A stretch of DNA of 64,000 bases from Bacteroidales bacterium CF (GCA_000473305.1 CP006772.1:2487805-2551804); one strand, 5' to 3'. Positions 54,501-63,727 are shown, counted from the first letter of the stretch. Notes: generated by a model from the letters alone, not told the origin. Program-made: numbers and translations.

Positions 54501-56809
54501 ACAAGCAAGGGGCACCGTTAGAGGGGGCTGAAGTTCTCGTTTCTATTTTTGATGAAACGACTGACAGATTTGAAAAAAATAATTATAACCCACAATTAAT
54601 GAGTTATGGCAACTATTATCATAATATACATGGGAATAATATGAATTCTGCAAATCTTGATGTTGTTCTGAAAAATTACCACACTCCTATTGATGTTTAT
54701 GAAGAGTCTGAAGAAGAGTGGATACCATATGCTGTTGTTGATTATGATAGGTCGTATGAGATAAAGAGTGGTGAGCAAAGAGTGAGAAAGAGCTTCCGGG
54801 AAACAATCGCTTTTCTGCCCAACCTGAAAACAGACAGCAATGGTGAGGTTAATGTGCCATTTATTGCCTCAGATCTGCTCTCGACATTTCGGGTTCTTGC
54901 ATTTGCCAACACAAAAGATCTCCTTTTAAACAGTGCCGACACTCTTTTTGTTTTGCAGAAAGATGTTATGGTCCAGACAAATATTCCACAATTCTTGAGG
55001 GAGGGAGATACAATATCTATAATAAGCACTTTAATTAATAATTCCGACGAAAACCTCCACCCCTCTGCCGGTATCAATATTTTCGGCTCGGTAGACAATG
55101 AACACCGGCGGTTACTACCTCAGAAAAGCCGGCAAGTAAATCTGGCTTCAAAAAATCAGATACCTGTTAAGTGGAAAGTATCGGTCCTTTCAAAAATAGA
55201 CTCTCTTGGAATTACTCTGTCAGTCAAAGATAAAGCACATTTTGATGCAGAGGAACACTTAATACCAGTCATACCAAAGCAAACCGACATAATCCGGACA
55301 AAAGTGATAGCACTGGATCAGTCAGGGAATTTTAAATTTGATTTTTCCGAGCTATCTACTAATAAAGAGTCAGAAGGTCATGTAAAAGTGGTGATCAACA
55401 ACCCGTTAAACTCTGCAATTGAGAGTCTCAAGGAGATAAGTAATCTGGAGTCTCAGAATTTTTTTGATTGCCTGAGTGCCTACTTTGCAAAAGCATACTT
55501 CAAGAGCCCGGATTTAAATACTTTCCGGGAAAAAGCAATTCCTTTCTTAGCCTCTTTGACAAAAAAGAATTCATTTTTCTCTTGGTATCCAGGCATGGAT
55601 GGGACATATTATCTTTCTTACGAGTTTCTGGAAAAAATGAAACAGATTTACTCTATATGTTCCATAAAACCGACTCCGGAGGAGGAGGCCCTTTTGAGGG
55701 AAACTATAGAGAGTGTGGATTCTCACTTTTTAACACAATACAAACTACATCTTGAGCGAAAGCAAAAATATAACGACAACCAGTTCGCCACATTCATCGT
55801 TCTCTATTTAAGAGCGCGTGCTTTATACCCTGAATACCCGCTTCCTGAAGAAGGCAAGTTTGCAAAAGACTACTATATCTCACAAATGGACACAATGGCG
55901 TTAAATCCTGAGGTTTTGAACAACGTATATTATGCCTCCGCCTTGTTGCGGAATGGGGAAAAGCAAAAAGCGGACAGATATATAAAATCAATTCGCCAAT
56001 ATGCCGTAAAAAACAGTACTACAGGCATATATTTGCCAAATGCGGTTCTGCCATACAGGGGGTTTGTCAATAATGAACTCTCTGCTCATGCGGATATACT
56101 TGATCTATTTGCCTCAGCAGGAGATGATGAGATGGTGGCGGGAATTGGTAAGTGGCTGATGCTGCAGAAGGAGAATCAATTGTGGCAAAATCCATATATT
56201 ACTACAGATGTTGTCTACTCATTGTTGAAGAATACAAAGAAAGATAACACAGATGCCCCCACCAGTTACCAGATAAAAAAGAAGCAGTCTGTTTCTGTAA
56301 AGAAACGATCTAAAGACCCGGAATTCATGTATATCTATCAAAAAACCCGGGAGGATAATTCGAAAATCAAAAAATTCTCTAACGGTATAGATATTCAGCG
56401 CAGATTCTTCAAGATAGACTTGATAAACGGGGAAGAGATTCTCAGCGAGTTAAAAATGGCTGATGATTCGTCCTCTATGAAACTAAGACCCGGTGACCGC
56501 ATTCTGGTCCAATACACCCTAAATAGCACAGAAAACAGGTCTTACGTTAAGATATCCGCGAATAATGCTGCATGTCTGTTACCATGTGATGAATGCTCAG
56601 GATACAGAGAAAACTATTATAGAGAAATTGGAAAATCAGCTCTATTTTACTATTTTTACTTACTTCCTGAGGGTGAATCTAAATTTGAAGAGTTATTCTT
56701 TGTAACCCAGGAAGGGAGTTTTTCCAGTTCTGTCTCAATTGTTGAGTCAATATTCAATCCCGCCTTCAGGGGAAATTGTGAGAATTTTGTTATAATATCC
56801 GGGAAATAA
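51587..56809 (+). CDS. Alpha-2-macroglobulin family protein without thioester motif
   Basis: The 1740-residue secreted protein has a signal peptide (FFLTIIFLIVALRLSSQ). It shows the macroglobulin signatures in order: a long helical N-terminal region, an MG2-type YSPKDTIHFKAF (~residue 540), RVEEYKRPNFKI (~620), a bait-region-like stretch, MVQTNIPQFLREGDTISII (~1125) and the helical TED-like part starting near 1285. The CxEQ thioester is absent: the TED region reads LESQNFFDCLSAYFAKAYF instead. Such Bacteroidota forms lack covalent trapping and probably work by conformational trapping of proteases, protecting the envelope. No PBP1c partner is nearby. The final ~100 residues form a separate beta-rich region with paired cysteines (CLLPCDEC). 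Confidence 0.8.
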   Translation: MKHFFLTIIFLIVALRLSSQEHKAYDIADVKQRIDSLRSNIVSAEKKGYIQSSISSAEEIFSIALKIDDYQEAILAKDDIIKFRASQNWKTKTAAIKEFTEKVYSIKDSTARAIYKASMLEYLGHSMTGIDNRVTIEEFIDDILANTSNLKSLDFSLYSKLIDRELQKTGYSRLDIYEYCLLKVIHALNCIKSSNFYFRYSDRKKITQHQNKIDSLYKILIEKHSENPADYIIYVCDQIDNMTDNDSVKILKYNELLELPYNRNTIIAAHNKALTLQRDLYRHKGKNLLVKKMELYEFCRLWIDKEPKNSYLSTFTNIKGDIESKSIYINHSSRQIYPGIEHRLSIQHKNIPSISVKIFRLPEYKDLGYSSGDTVLIKTDTIDIVNKRFGVYQYTSYKINIPQEGLYYVTASSLNDSLNNSVKISVCKNSAVIMSFNNQQTLTRDKLYVTDFKTGEPIERDSIFFYKEVAGIGTKGPRYQLVTSEVMEFNGFTTLPLVKDIGKEFYYTIGRYGPLNRYYERSVSRSDVYNKIFTDRKLYSPKDTIHFKAFSYKLIDDSWKINSEQEIEIILKNHENTSFSKKLKTNEFGTADGYFILPENSKKGYYYFPSAFAYSNLIRVEEYKRPNFKIICSDSESDREVGDTVRIRGQVVSYAGFPLKNASVKIETNRELYGEVSINRSRDLLYYGIIQTDSAGCFNIQFPSVNQDDSLTNKLCGILLSTNIWVTDLNGETHNRKLELLQGVIYTNISDNIYSLICKEDNPDIIVSAERGFIEKEKTNLPGIYQVFSDDKLCIEGSFTSNIPFRPDWEKLKSGNFQIKYRLTERNGFFIRDSSKFTLFSIKDEKLQDNISFLFYPSKEEIIKPGNLIDFILGSDSLKLNAYVSLVGKDSILCNYFIKHDNGIKRYSIDYKSDYPEKISLNITLVQNNILYTKLIQYKRPSVTKGINIEFLDIAEKYEPGASETFKIVVKDKQGAPLEGAEVLVSIFDETTDRFEKNNYNPQLMSYGNYYHNIHGNNMNSANLDVVLKNYHTPIDVYEESEEEWIPYAVVDYDRSYEIKSGEQRVRKSFRETIAFLPNLKTDSNGEVNVPFIASDLLSTFRVLAFANTKDLLLNSADTLFVLQKDVMVQTNIPQFLREGDTISIISTLINNSDENLHPSAGINIFGSVDNEHRRLLPQKSRQVNLASKNQIPVKWKVSVLSKIDSLGITLSVKDKAHFDAEEHLIPVIPKQTDIIRTKVIALDQSGNFKFDFSELSTNKESEGHVKVVINNPLNSAIESLKEISNLESQNFFDCLSAYFAKAYFKSPDLNTFREKAIPFLASLTKKNSFFSWYPGMDGTYYLSYEFLEKMKQIYSICSIKPTPEEEALLRETIESVDSHFLTQYKLHLERKQKYNDNQFATFIVLYLRARALYPEYPLPEEGKFAKDYYISQMDTMALNPEVLNNVYYASALLRNGEKQKADRYIKSIRQYAVKNSTTGIYLPNAVLPYRGFVNNELSAHADILDLFASAGDDEMVAGIGKWLMLQKENQLWQNPYITTDVVYSLLKNTKKDNTDAPTSYQIKKKQSVSVKKRSKDPEFMYIYQKTREDNSKIKKFSNGIDIQRRFFKIDLINGEEILSELKMADDSSSMKLRPGDRILVQYTLNSTENRSYVKISANNAACLLPCDECSGYRENYYREIGKSALFYYFYLLPEGESKFEELFFVTQEGSFSSSVSIVESIFNPAFRGNCENFVIISGK

Positions 56810-56846
56810 TCTGATTAAAACTTTTTGTGATTTTTTGTGAATTTTT

Positions 56847-56876
56847 TTTGCATTTATCAAAATGTAGATACCTTTG
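56847..56876 (+). promoter_or_regulatory. Promoter of the marR-tolC-hlyD-ABC operon (TTTG-N18-TACCTTTG)
   Basis: TTTG at 56847-56850 and TACCTTTG at 56869-56876 are separated by 18 bp, close to the Bacteroides TTTG-N19-21-TAnnTTTG promoter. The predicted start is ~20 bp before the ATG at 56903. This is the best complete promoter in the window. Confidence 0.65.
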
Positions 56877-56902
56877 CATCGTTGATATAACAACTATTGT
56901 CT

Positions 56903-57364
56903 ATGCAACTAAATGAATTTTTAAAAATTACAGAACTACTCGATGTATTAAGCGGAAGATTATCTGCTTCATTGAATCGCTTGCTGAACAGAAAATTCCG
57001 GGAAGCAGGCCTCGATATATCCTCAGAACAATGGCTTGTTTTGCTGTCGTTGTGGAACAAAGACAAGGTCACTCAACAAGTGATCAGCGATCAGACAGCA
57101 AAAGATAAAGCAAGTATAACAAGATTACTTGACGTACTTTCAAAACATGATCTTATTGAAAGACGTCCATCCTCTACAGATAGAAGGATAAACCTTGTAC
57201 ACCTTACAGAAAGGGGAAAAGAGCTTGAGTCAAAGGCCATGGAAATCGTAAGAGAGACATTCGATCAGGCGACTTCCGGTATTTCAGAAAACGAGCTGAT
57301 CTTCACCAGGGAGATCGTATGCAGATTACTTAATAATCTGAGCATTCAACCAATAGCAAACTAA
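56903..57364 (+). CDS. MarR-family transcriptional regulator
   Basis: The 153-residue protein has the winged-helix of the MarR family: LDISSEQWLVLLSLWNKDKV, the recognition helix KDKASITRLLDVLSKHDLIER and the wing RRPSSTDRRINLVHLT. MarR proteins are dimers that repress adjacent transport genes and are released by small ligands. It is the first gene of the efflux operon, so autorepression plus repression of tolC-hlyD-permeases is likely. The ATG at 56903 is preferred to an in-frame TTG at 56897. Confidence 0.9.
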   Translation: MQLNEFLKITELLDVLSGRLSASLNRLLNRKFREAGLDISSEQWLVLLSLWNKDKVTQQVISDQTAKDKASITRLLDVLSKHDLIERRPSSTDRRINLVHLTERGKELESKAMEIVRETFDQATSGISENELIFTREIVCRLLNNLSIQPIAN

Positions 57365-57378
57365 AAAAAGTAATATTG

Positions 57379-58863
57379 ATGAGAAGATTTATCACCATGT
57401 TTATCGCTGTCTGCACAGTATATTCGTTGCAGGCACAGTCCATCCTCTCGATCGAAGAGTGCCGGAGGTTAGCCCTTGAGCACAACAGATCGCTGATGAT
57501 CTCTCAGGAGAAAGCAAAAATTGCTACAGAGACAAGGAAATCTGTCTTTACACAATTTCTCCCGAATTTCTCTGCCAACGGCACCTATATGAGAAACGAA
57601 AAAAACATCTCGCTTCTTAGCGAAGATGCCCTTCTGCCGATTGGGACAAAGATGTCGGACGGATCTTTCGGTTTCAGACAGGATCAGATCTCAAACCAAT
57701 GGATAAAGGTCAGTGATGGAGTTTATGCTCCGCTTGACGCTAACGGAGTCCCTTTCGATCCAAAAGTAAACCCTGAGAAAATAATCTGGAAAAACTACGC
57801 GTTGCTTCCAAAAGAGGCTATGGAGTTCGATTCTAAAAATATCTACGCCGGAAATGTAGGTTTCATCCAGCCCCTCTTTTTAGGAGGTAAGATAAGAGAG
57901 TTGTACAAAATGTCCCGCAGTGCCGAGACTGTTGCCAAACTCGAAGAGGAAAAGGCTGCTGACGACCTTATTATGGAGGTAGATGAGGCCTATTGGAGAG
58001 TAGTATCCATAGAGAATAAAAACAAACTGGCCAAGGAGTACTGCACTCTGATGACCAAACTTGAGGAGAATGTAAAGGTTATGATTGAAGAAGGGGTTGC
58101 GACAAAAGCTGATCTTCTGAGAGTTATGGTCAAGAAAAACGAGGCTGAGATGATACTCGTTAAAGCCGAAAACGGCCTTAGACTATCTAAAATGGCTCTG
58201 AATCAACTTTGTGGTCTCGATTTGGATAAGGACATAACTCTCTCGGAGAGCAATCTTGATGTTATTGACGAAGTTGTTCCTGTTAACGGATCGATTGAAT
58301 CTATGATTAATAACAGATTTGAAATTAAAGCTTTAACAGAGGCAAAAAACATTGCAGGTTCCTCATACAAAATTGCACAATCACGCTTTATGCCAAATCT
58401 CGTGCTATCAGGTAATTACATCGTTTCTAACCCTAATGTGTATAACGGATACAGCAACAAATTCGCCGGTATGTACTCATTCGGACTTGTCCTAAATGTA
58501 CCGATCTTCCATTTCGGGGACAGAATACACACCCTCAAAGCTGCAAAAAGTGAGATGAGGATCGCCGGGCTTCAGATTGAGGAGGCAAGAGAAAAGATAG
58601 AGCTTCAGGTTAATCAATCCAAATTTAAAATTGATGAAGCTAAAAGAAAGTTAAAAATGGCCGATAAAAGTGTTGAGCAGGCTAATGAAAATCTAAAATT
58701 CGCCAATGAAGCATTTGATGCCGGTCTGGTAAGCAGCACAGATCTTATGACAGCTCAGACAGCATGGTTATCTGCAAGTTCAGAAAATATTGACACAAAA
58801 ATTGAAGTTAAGTTATGTGAACTTTATCTTAAAAAAGCACTTGGAAAATCGTTGGAAAAATAA
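57379..58863 (+). CDS. TolC-family outer membrane efflux protein
   Basis: The 494-residue protein has a signal peptide (MFIAVCTVYSLQAQ) and the tandem TolC/OEP helices; the repeats are recognisable as LSIEECRRLALEHNRSLMISQ near the start and KAAKSEMRIAGLQIEEAREK near the C-terminus. It would form the trimeric outer-membrane channel. The second residue set (FDAGLVSSTDLMTAQTAWL) is the conserved terminal coil. It is translated from ATG 57379, 14 bp after marR, in one operon. Confidence 0.93.
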   Translation: MRRFITMFIAVCTVYSLQAQSILSIEECRRLALEHNRSLMISQEKAKIATETRKSVFTQFLPNFSANGTYMRNEKNISLLSEDALLPIGTKMSDGSFGFRQDQISNQWIKVSDGVYAPLDANGVPFDPKVNPEKIIWKNYALLPKEAMEFDSKNIYAGNVGFIQPLFLGGKIRELYKMSRSAETVAKLEEEKAADDLIMEVDEAYWRVVSIENKNKLAKEYCTLMTKLEENVKVMIEEGVATKADLLRVMVKKNEAEMILVKAENGLRLSKMALNQLCGLDLDKDITLSESNLDVIDEVVPVNGSIESMINNRFEIKALTEAKNIAGSSYKIAQSRFMPNLVLSGNYIVSNPNVYNGYSNKFAGMYSFGLVLNVPIFHFGDRIHTLKAAKSEMRIAGLQIEEAREKIELQVNQSKFKIDEAKRKLKMADKSVEQANENLKFANEAFDAGLVSSTDLMTAQTAWLSASSENIDTKIEVKLCELYLKKALGKSLEK

Positions 58864-58875
58864 AAAATTCAAAAT

Positions 58876-59874
58876 ATGGAAACATCAAAGAATAAAAACA
58901 GCTTGTTATTTGGCCTTATAGGGCTTCTTGGAGTAATAATTCTGGTGGCGATGATAGGTTTTTATGCAGCAAAACCGGAACCCCTGATTATACAGGGTGA
59001 GGCCGAGGCAAATGAATACCGGGTATCCGGTAAAATACCCGGAAGAATCAGTCAATTCCTTGTCGAAGAGGGATCTCAAGTCAAGGTCGGAGACACTCTT
59101 GCTCTCTTGAACAGTCCTGAACTTATGGCGAAACTTGAACAGGCACAGGCAGCACAGTCTGCAGCAGAAGCACAGAACAGAAAGGCTTTAAAAGGGGCCC
59201 GTCAGGAACTAATCCTGGGTGCTTATGAGATGTGGCAGAAAGCCGAAGTTGGTGCCGATATCGCAAAAAAATCTTTTGACAGGGTACAAAAACTTTATGA
59301 TAAAGAGGTTATTCCTGCGCAAAAACGAGATGAGGCAGAGGCTCAGTATAAAGCAGCTGTTGCAACAGCTAAGGCTGCAAAATCACAATACGACATGGCC
59401 ATAAACGGTGCCGAGTCGGAAGATAAGGCTGCAGCTCTGGCACTTGTAAGCAGAGCAAAGGGAGCAGTTGATGAGGTTAAATCATATCTGGGAGAGACCT
59501 GTTTTATATCCCCGGTTAATGGTGAAGTAACAGAAATATTCCCGAAAACAGGGGAGTTGGTTGGTACCGGAGCCCCTATTATGAGCATTACCGACATGAG
59601 TGATATATGGTTTACTTTCAATGTCAGGGAAGATCTTCTAAACGGTATGGCTGTTGGTTCAGATCTTAAAATTAAGATACCGGCTTTAGGAAATGAGATA
59701 TATGACGTAAAGGTTACCTTCATAAAAGCTATGGCATCATACGCAACCTGGAGGGCAACAAAGGTCAATGGGCAGTTTGACGCAAAAACATTTGAAGTTA
59801 AGGCTAAACCTATCACTGCCATATCAAATCTCCGCCCCGGAATGACAGCAATCATAGAAACATCCGTTAAATAA
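58876..59874 (+). CDS. HlyD-family membrane fusion protein
   Basis: The 332-residue adaptor has an N-terminal membrane anchor (LLFGLIGLLGVIILVAMIGFY), a biotinyl-lipoyl-like half (RVSGKIPGRISQFLVEEGSQV), a long coiled-coil hairpin (residues ~85-180, rich in Ala, Lys and Glu) and beta-barrel plus C-terminal parts (FISPVNGEVTEIFPKTGELV, GMTAIIETSVK). It bridges the inner-membrane transporter and the TolC-like channel. It follows the tolC gene by 12 bp. Confidence 0.93.
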   Translation: METSKNKNSLLFGLIGLLGVIILVAMIGFYAAKPEPLIIQGEAEANEYRVSGKIPGRISQFLVEEGSQVKVGDTLALLNSPELMAKLEQAQAAQSAAEAQNRKALKGARQELILGAYEMWQKAEVGADIAKKSFDRVQKLYDKEVIPAQKRDEAEAQYKAAVATAKAAKSQYDMAINGAESEDKAAALALVSRAKGAVDEVKSYLGETCFISPVNGEVTEIFPKTGELVGTGAPIMSITDMSDIWFTFNVREDLLNGMAVGSDLKIKIPALGNEIYDVKVTFIKAMASYATWRATKVNGQFDAKTFEVKAKPITAISNLRPGMTAIIETSVK

Positions 59875-59881
59875 TATTCCA

Positions 59882-61054
59882 ATGAAATTTGCCGCATTAA
59901 AAAATGTCTGGGACAGAGAGTTGAGAGTGATGTTCAGTCGCCCGATATATCTCTTTGCCACAGTGTTTGTTATGGGCTTCTGCTACATCTTCTTTCTGAC
60001 AATGATGAAAGAGGGCCTTCCGGAAAAGCTGCCCGTTGCAATAGTGGATCTTGACAATTCGGCCATTTCACGGAGGTTCTACAGGGAGTTGAATGCAACA
60101 CAAGCAGTTGAGGTCGTCTCTAAATGCTCAAGCTATTCGGAAGCCAGAGACCTCTTGCAAAAAGGGGATATTTATGGCTTTATACTTGTCCCCCGGGATT
60201 TTTACAAAAATTTGCTGGGTAATAAGAGGCCTGAAATATCCTTTTATGTTAACAATACATACCTTGTAGCCGGAACTCTCGCATACAGAGATATGCTTAC
60301 GATGTCCACCCTGGCACCCGCGGCATATCAAAGGGAGATTCTGAGGAAAAAGGGGATGGCAGATGATGATGCTATTATGGGTAGAATTCAGCCAATAGTT
60401 ATTGATTCTCACTTGATTGGAAACCCATGGTCAAACTATGGGGTCTATCTGATCAACCTTCTCCTGCCGGGAGTGTTGCAACTCATGATTATCCTGATGA
60501 CCGTCTTTTCAATCGGTATTGAACTGAAGGTGAGGAGTTCAAGAGAGTGGCTTGCAGCCGGCAACGGCTCAATAGTAACAGCCCTTACAGGGAAGTTGTT
60601 GCCATACACGATACTATTTTCAATTCTTGGAATTGCCGGAAATGTACTTTTGTACAAGTTCATAGGATACCCGATGAACGGATCGTTTGCTCTTTTCTCA
60701 ATTGCAACATTCCTTTTCGTTGTTGCACATCAGGCTATTGGTATATTCATGATAGGATTGTTCCCTGTCCTGAGAGATGCTATAAGCTTCGGAGCTCTGT
60801 ACGGCATTCTTTCGTTCACCTATGCCGGTTTTACCTTCCCGATTGACGCTATGCCCCCTCTTGCCCAAGGACCAAGCGTACTTTTTCCGATGAGACACTA
60901 CTTTCAGATATATACAAATGAGGTACTTAACGGAGCACCGTTTGCCTATTCGATAGTATATTATGCTGCTTTACTTTCGTTCCTGATACTGCCATTCATT
61001 ATTGTCAGACGTCTGGAAAAGGCTTTGATAAACCAGAACTACCCTCTTAAATAG
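59882..61054 (+). CDS. ABC-2 type transport permease 1
   Basis: The 390-residue protein has one N-terminal helix, a large extracytoplasmic domain (residues ~45-170, LPVAIVDLDNSAISRRFYREL), and five C-terminal helices, matching the YhgE/YbhR-type ABC-2 permease group. The second permease is 6 bp downstream and similar in plan, so the two likely pair as a heterodimer. No ATP-binding protein gene is in the operon. Substrate is unknown; the operon layout resembles YbhFSR-like drug or lipid exporters. Confidence 0.88.
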   Translation: MKFAALKNVWDRELRVMFSRPIYLFATVFVMGFCYIFFLTMMKEGLPEKLPVAIVDLDNSAISRRFYRELNATQAVEVVSKCSSYSEARDLLQKGDIYGFILVPRDFYKNLLGNKRPEISFYVNNTYLVAGTLAYRDMLTMSTLAPAAYQREILRKKGMADDDAIMGRIQPIVIDSHLIGNPWSNYGVYLINLLLPGVLQLMIILMTVFSIGIELKVRSSREWLAAGNGSIVTALTGKLLPYTILFSILGIAGNVLLYKFIGYPMNGSFALFSIATFLFVVAHQAIGIFMIGLFPVLRDAISFGALYGILSFTYAGFTFPIDAMPPLAQGPSVLFPMRHYFQIYTNEVLNGAPFAYSIVYYAALLSFLILPFIIVRRLEKALINQNYPLK

Positions 61055-61060
61055 AAAGCG

Positions 61061-62275
61061 ATGAAAAAAAGTTCAGATTTTATAAAATATTTGACTGATG
61101 GCTTAAGTGACATGATGCAGATATGCATGGATGAATTTAAGCGGATCTTTGGGGACAGAGGTGTGGTATTGATTTTTTTTGTTGCAGCAACTATTTATCC
61201 TCTTCTATACAATGGCCTTTACAAAAACGAAGTAGTATATGAATTGCCTGTTGCCGTCGTAGACCTCTCACAGTCTGCTGAAAGCAGGGAGTTTATAAAA
61301 AAGATAGATGCCACTCAGGAGGTTTGCATAAAGGAGAACTGCATGAGTCTTGAACAGGCGAGGGATCTCTTCCTCAGACACAAGGTACGCGGGATTGTAT
61401 ATTTTCCTTCAGATTACCACTTGAAACTACGCAACATGGAGCAGGCTACCGTCTCTATTTATAACGACATGAGCAGTTTTCTCTATTACAAGGCTATGAC
61501 AATGGGTGTCAGTTATGCAATGCTCGATGAGATGAAGAGTATCCAGATAAACAGATACAATGCAGCCGGAATCACAGGAGAGCAGCAAGCTCAGTTAATG
61601 CAGGCAATCCCTTCGAGTGATGTGGTGCTTTACAATCCCGGAAGCGGTTTTTCAAGTTTCCTCGTTCCTGTTTTTCTGATTCTTATTATACATCAGACTC
61701 TGTTCTTTGGAATAACAATGCTGGCAGGTACAGCAAGAGAAGAGAGCAGGAGTCACTCACAGGTACCGGTACACCTTCACGGTCGCGGGATATACAGGGT
61801 AGTCCTTGGAAAAGGACTTAGTTATTTTATCCTGTACTTTTTACTGAGCGCATATATACTTGTACTGATTCCGAGATGGTTCAATCTTCCGCATATTGGT
61901 TCAATATGGACGCTTTTCCACATGGTTGTACCATTCCTTATAGCAACAATATTCTTCTCAATGAGTGTCTCCGTATTTGTGAAAAACAGAGAGACCGGTC
62001 TCATCTCATTCCTTTTCTGTACTCTTATATTGCTGTTCCTTGGAGGTTTCTCATGGCCGAGAGCCAGCATGCCTGACTTCTGGAAGTACTTTTCATATCT
62101 GTTCCCCTCAACACACGGCATACAGGCCTATTTAAAGATAAACTCGACCGGAGCACAGCTTTCGCAAATAAGATTTGAATATATCTGGATGTGGATTCAG
62201 TCAGGTATCTACCTGATAACAGCCTGCCTCTCTATGTTGTATGTGGTAAAGAAAGAAAAAGCCCTGATGCCTTAA
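61061..62275 (+). CDS. ABC-2 type transport permease 2
   Basis: The 404-residue paralogue has the same layout: an N-terminal helix, an extracytoplasmic domain (LPVAVVDLSQSAESREFIKK), and C-terminal helices with LFLGGFSWPRASMPDFW. The two permeases share the VAxVDLxxSAxSR signature, pointing to an old duplication. It is the last gene of the operon and its stop codon lies inside a terminator hairpin (62256-62293). Confidence 0.88.
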   Translation: MKKSSDFIKYLTDGLSDMMQICMDEFKRIFGDRGVVLIFFVAATIYPLLYNGLYKNEVVYELPVAVVDLSQSAESREFIKKIDATQEVCIKENCMSLEQARDLFLRHKVRGIVYFPSDYHLKLRNMEQATVSIYNDMSSFLYYKAMTMGVSYAMLDEMKSIQINRYNAAGITGEQQAQLMQAIPSSDVVLYNPGSGFSSFLVPVFLILIIHQTLFFGITMLAGTAREESRSHSQVPVHLHGRGIYRVVLGKGLSYFILYFLLSAYILVLIPRWFNLPHIGSIWTLFHMVVPFLIATIFFSMSVSVFVKNRETGLISFLFCTLILLFLGGFSWPRASMPDFWKYFSYLFPSTHGIQAYLKINSTGAQLSQIRFEYIWMWIQSGIYLITACLSMLYVVKKEKALMP

Positions 62276-62293
62276 GGCACAGGACTTTTTTTT
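62256..62293 (+). terminator. Terminator of the efflux operon
   Basis: AAAAAG and CCTG pair across an inner TGCC-TTAA-GGCA hairpin with AGG and CTTTTT; a run of eight T follows. The structure overlaps the last codons and the TAA of the second permease. Confidence 0.7.
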
Positions 62294-62320
62294 AAAAGAT
62301 TTCCGCAATAGAAATCCCAA

Positions 62321-63700
62321 CTATTTTACAGGCTCCAGTTCAATGGTAAAGTGCCTCATTATTGGCAGCTCTTTGGTAATAGCATAGCCCTTGGTTATCT
62401 TTTCCCTTCTTTCATATACATTTCTGACAGCAGCAGCGATATAATCCATATGGTTGTTTGTGTATACCCTTCTTGGAATCGCAAGACGCAACAACTCAAG
62501 TTCAGGATATCTGTTCTCCCTTGTTTCCGGATCCCTGTCAGCCAGAAGCGTACCTATTTCAACCCCTCTAATACCCGCTTCAAGATACAACTCAATTCCG
62601 AGAGTCTGGGCTATCAATTGTTCTTTAGGAACATGAGTTAAGATTTTCTTTGCATCGAGGAATATCGCATGACCACCAGAAGGTCTTTGGTATGGTATTC
62701 CATATTCGTCAAGTTTCTTGCCGAGATAAGCAACCTGTGAGATTCTGGTCTCAAGGTAATCGAACTCTGTACCCTCAAAAAGACCTACTGCCAAAGCGTT
62801 CATATCCCTGCCCGACATACCGCCGTAGGTAATAAATCCCTCAAACATTATATTGTACATCTGACATTTCTGCCAATCCTGCTCGTTGCGGAAACCTATG
62901 AATCCACCCATATTGACGATGGCATCCTTTTTAGATGACATTGTCATGAAGTCAGCGTGACTGAATATCTCTCTGGTAATCTCTCTTATGCTCTTATTTT
63001 CATAACCTTTCTCTCTTGTCTTGATAAAATATGCATTCTCTGCAAAACGGGCTGAATCAATGAGCAGCTTCACTCCATATTTCTTTGCCAGGGCTGACAC
63101 TCCCTTAATATTCTCCATAGATACAGGCTGTCCTCCGGCTGTATTGTTTGTAATAGTCAACACAATGCAAGGTATTCTCTCAGCGGGGTATTTTTTAAGG
63201 ACATTTTCCAACTTGTTCAAATCCATGTTCCCTTTGAATGGCAGCTCCAGGGTTGTATCTGCAGCTGCTTCTATTGTGCAATCGATTGCATGGGCTTTTC
63301 TGAACTCTATGTGGCCTTTAGTAGTGTCAAAATGTGAGTTGCCGGGTAAAACATCATCAGCCTTTACCAATGATGAGAAAAGCACGTTTTCTGCTGCTCT
63401 TCCCTGGTGGGTGGGTAAGAAGTAAGGAAATCCGGTAACGTCAAAAATTGCCTCTTTTAGCTTATAATAAGAGCGTGCTCCGGCATAACTCTCGTCACCC
63501 TCCATCATGGCAGCCCACTGTTTGTCGCTCATGGCTCCTGTACCAGAATCGGTAAGAAGGTCTATAAAGACAAAGTCGCTTTTTAAATTAAACAGATTAT
63601 ACTTAGCATCGCTCATCCACTTTAATCTCTCTTCACGAGTGCTTTTTCTGATGCTCTCCACCATTTTAATTTTGTAGGATTCTGCAAAAGGAAGTTCCAT
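62321..63700 (-). CDS. tnaA: Tryptophanase
   Basis: The 459-residue PLP enzyme splits tryptophan to indole, pyruvate and ammonia. PLP-binding Lys lies in MTMSSKKDAIVNMGG (~residues 240-254). Landmarks also include GDESYAGARSYY, PTHQGRAAENVLF and the C-terminal EAGIRGVEIGTLLADRDP. The VEI in this last motif is typical of tryptophanase; tyrosine phenol-lyase has an Arg there (SMERG). ATG 63700 is the start; an upstream alternative at 63739 overlaps the likely promoter. No tnaB permease or tnaC leader is adjacent. Confidence 0.92.
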   Translation of the reverse strand: MELPFAESYKIKMVESIRKSTREERLKWMSDAKYNLFNLKSDFVFIDLLTDSGTGAMSDKQWAAMMEGDESYAGARSYYKLKEAIFDVTGFPYFLPTHQGRAAENVLFSSLVKADDVLPGNSHFDTTKGHIEFRKAHAIDCTIEAAADTTLELPFKGNMDLNKLENVLKKYPAERIPCIVLTITNNTAGGQPVSMENIKGVSALAKKYGVKLLIDSARFAENAYFIKTREKGYENKSIREITREIFSHADFMTMSSKKDAIVNMGGFIGFRNEQDWQKCQMYNIMFEGFITYGGMSGRDMNALAVGLFEGTEFDYLETRISQVAYLGKKLDEYGIPYQRPSGGHAIFLDAKKILTHVPKEQLIAQTLGIELYLEAGIRGVEIGTLLADRDPETRENRYPELELLRLAIPRRVYTNNHMDYIAAAVRNVYERREKITKGYAITKELPIMRHFTIELEPVK

Positions 63701-63727
63701 TTTATTATGATTTTTATGTTTCTTGTA

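Noticed and set aside
62321-63700. Tyrosine phenol-lyase rather than tryptophanase
   Set aside because: The C-terminal motif reads GVEIG, as in tryptophanase; tyrosine phenol-lyase has Arg in the equivalent SMERG.
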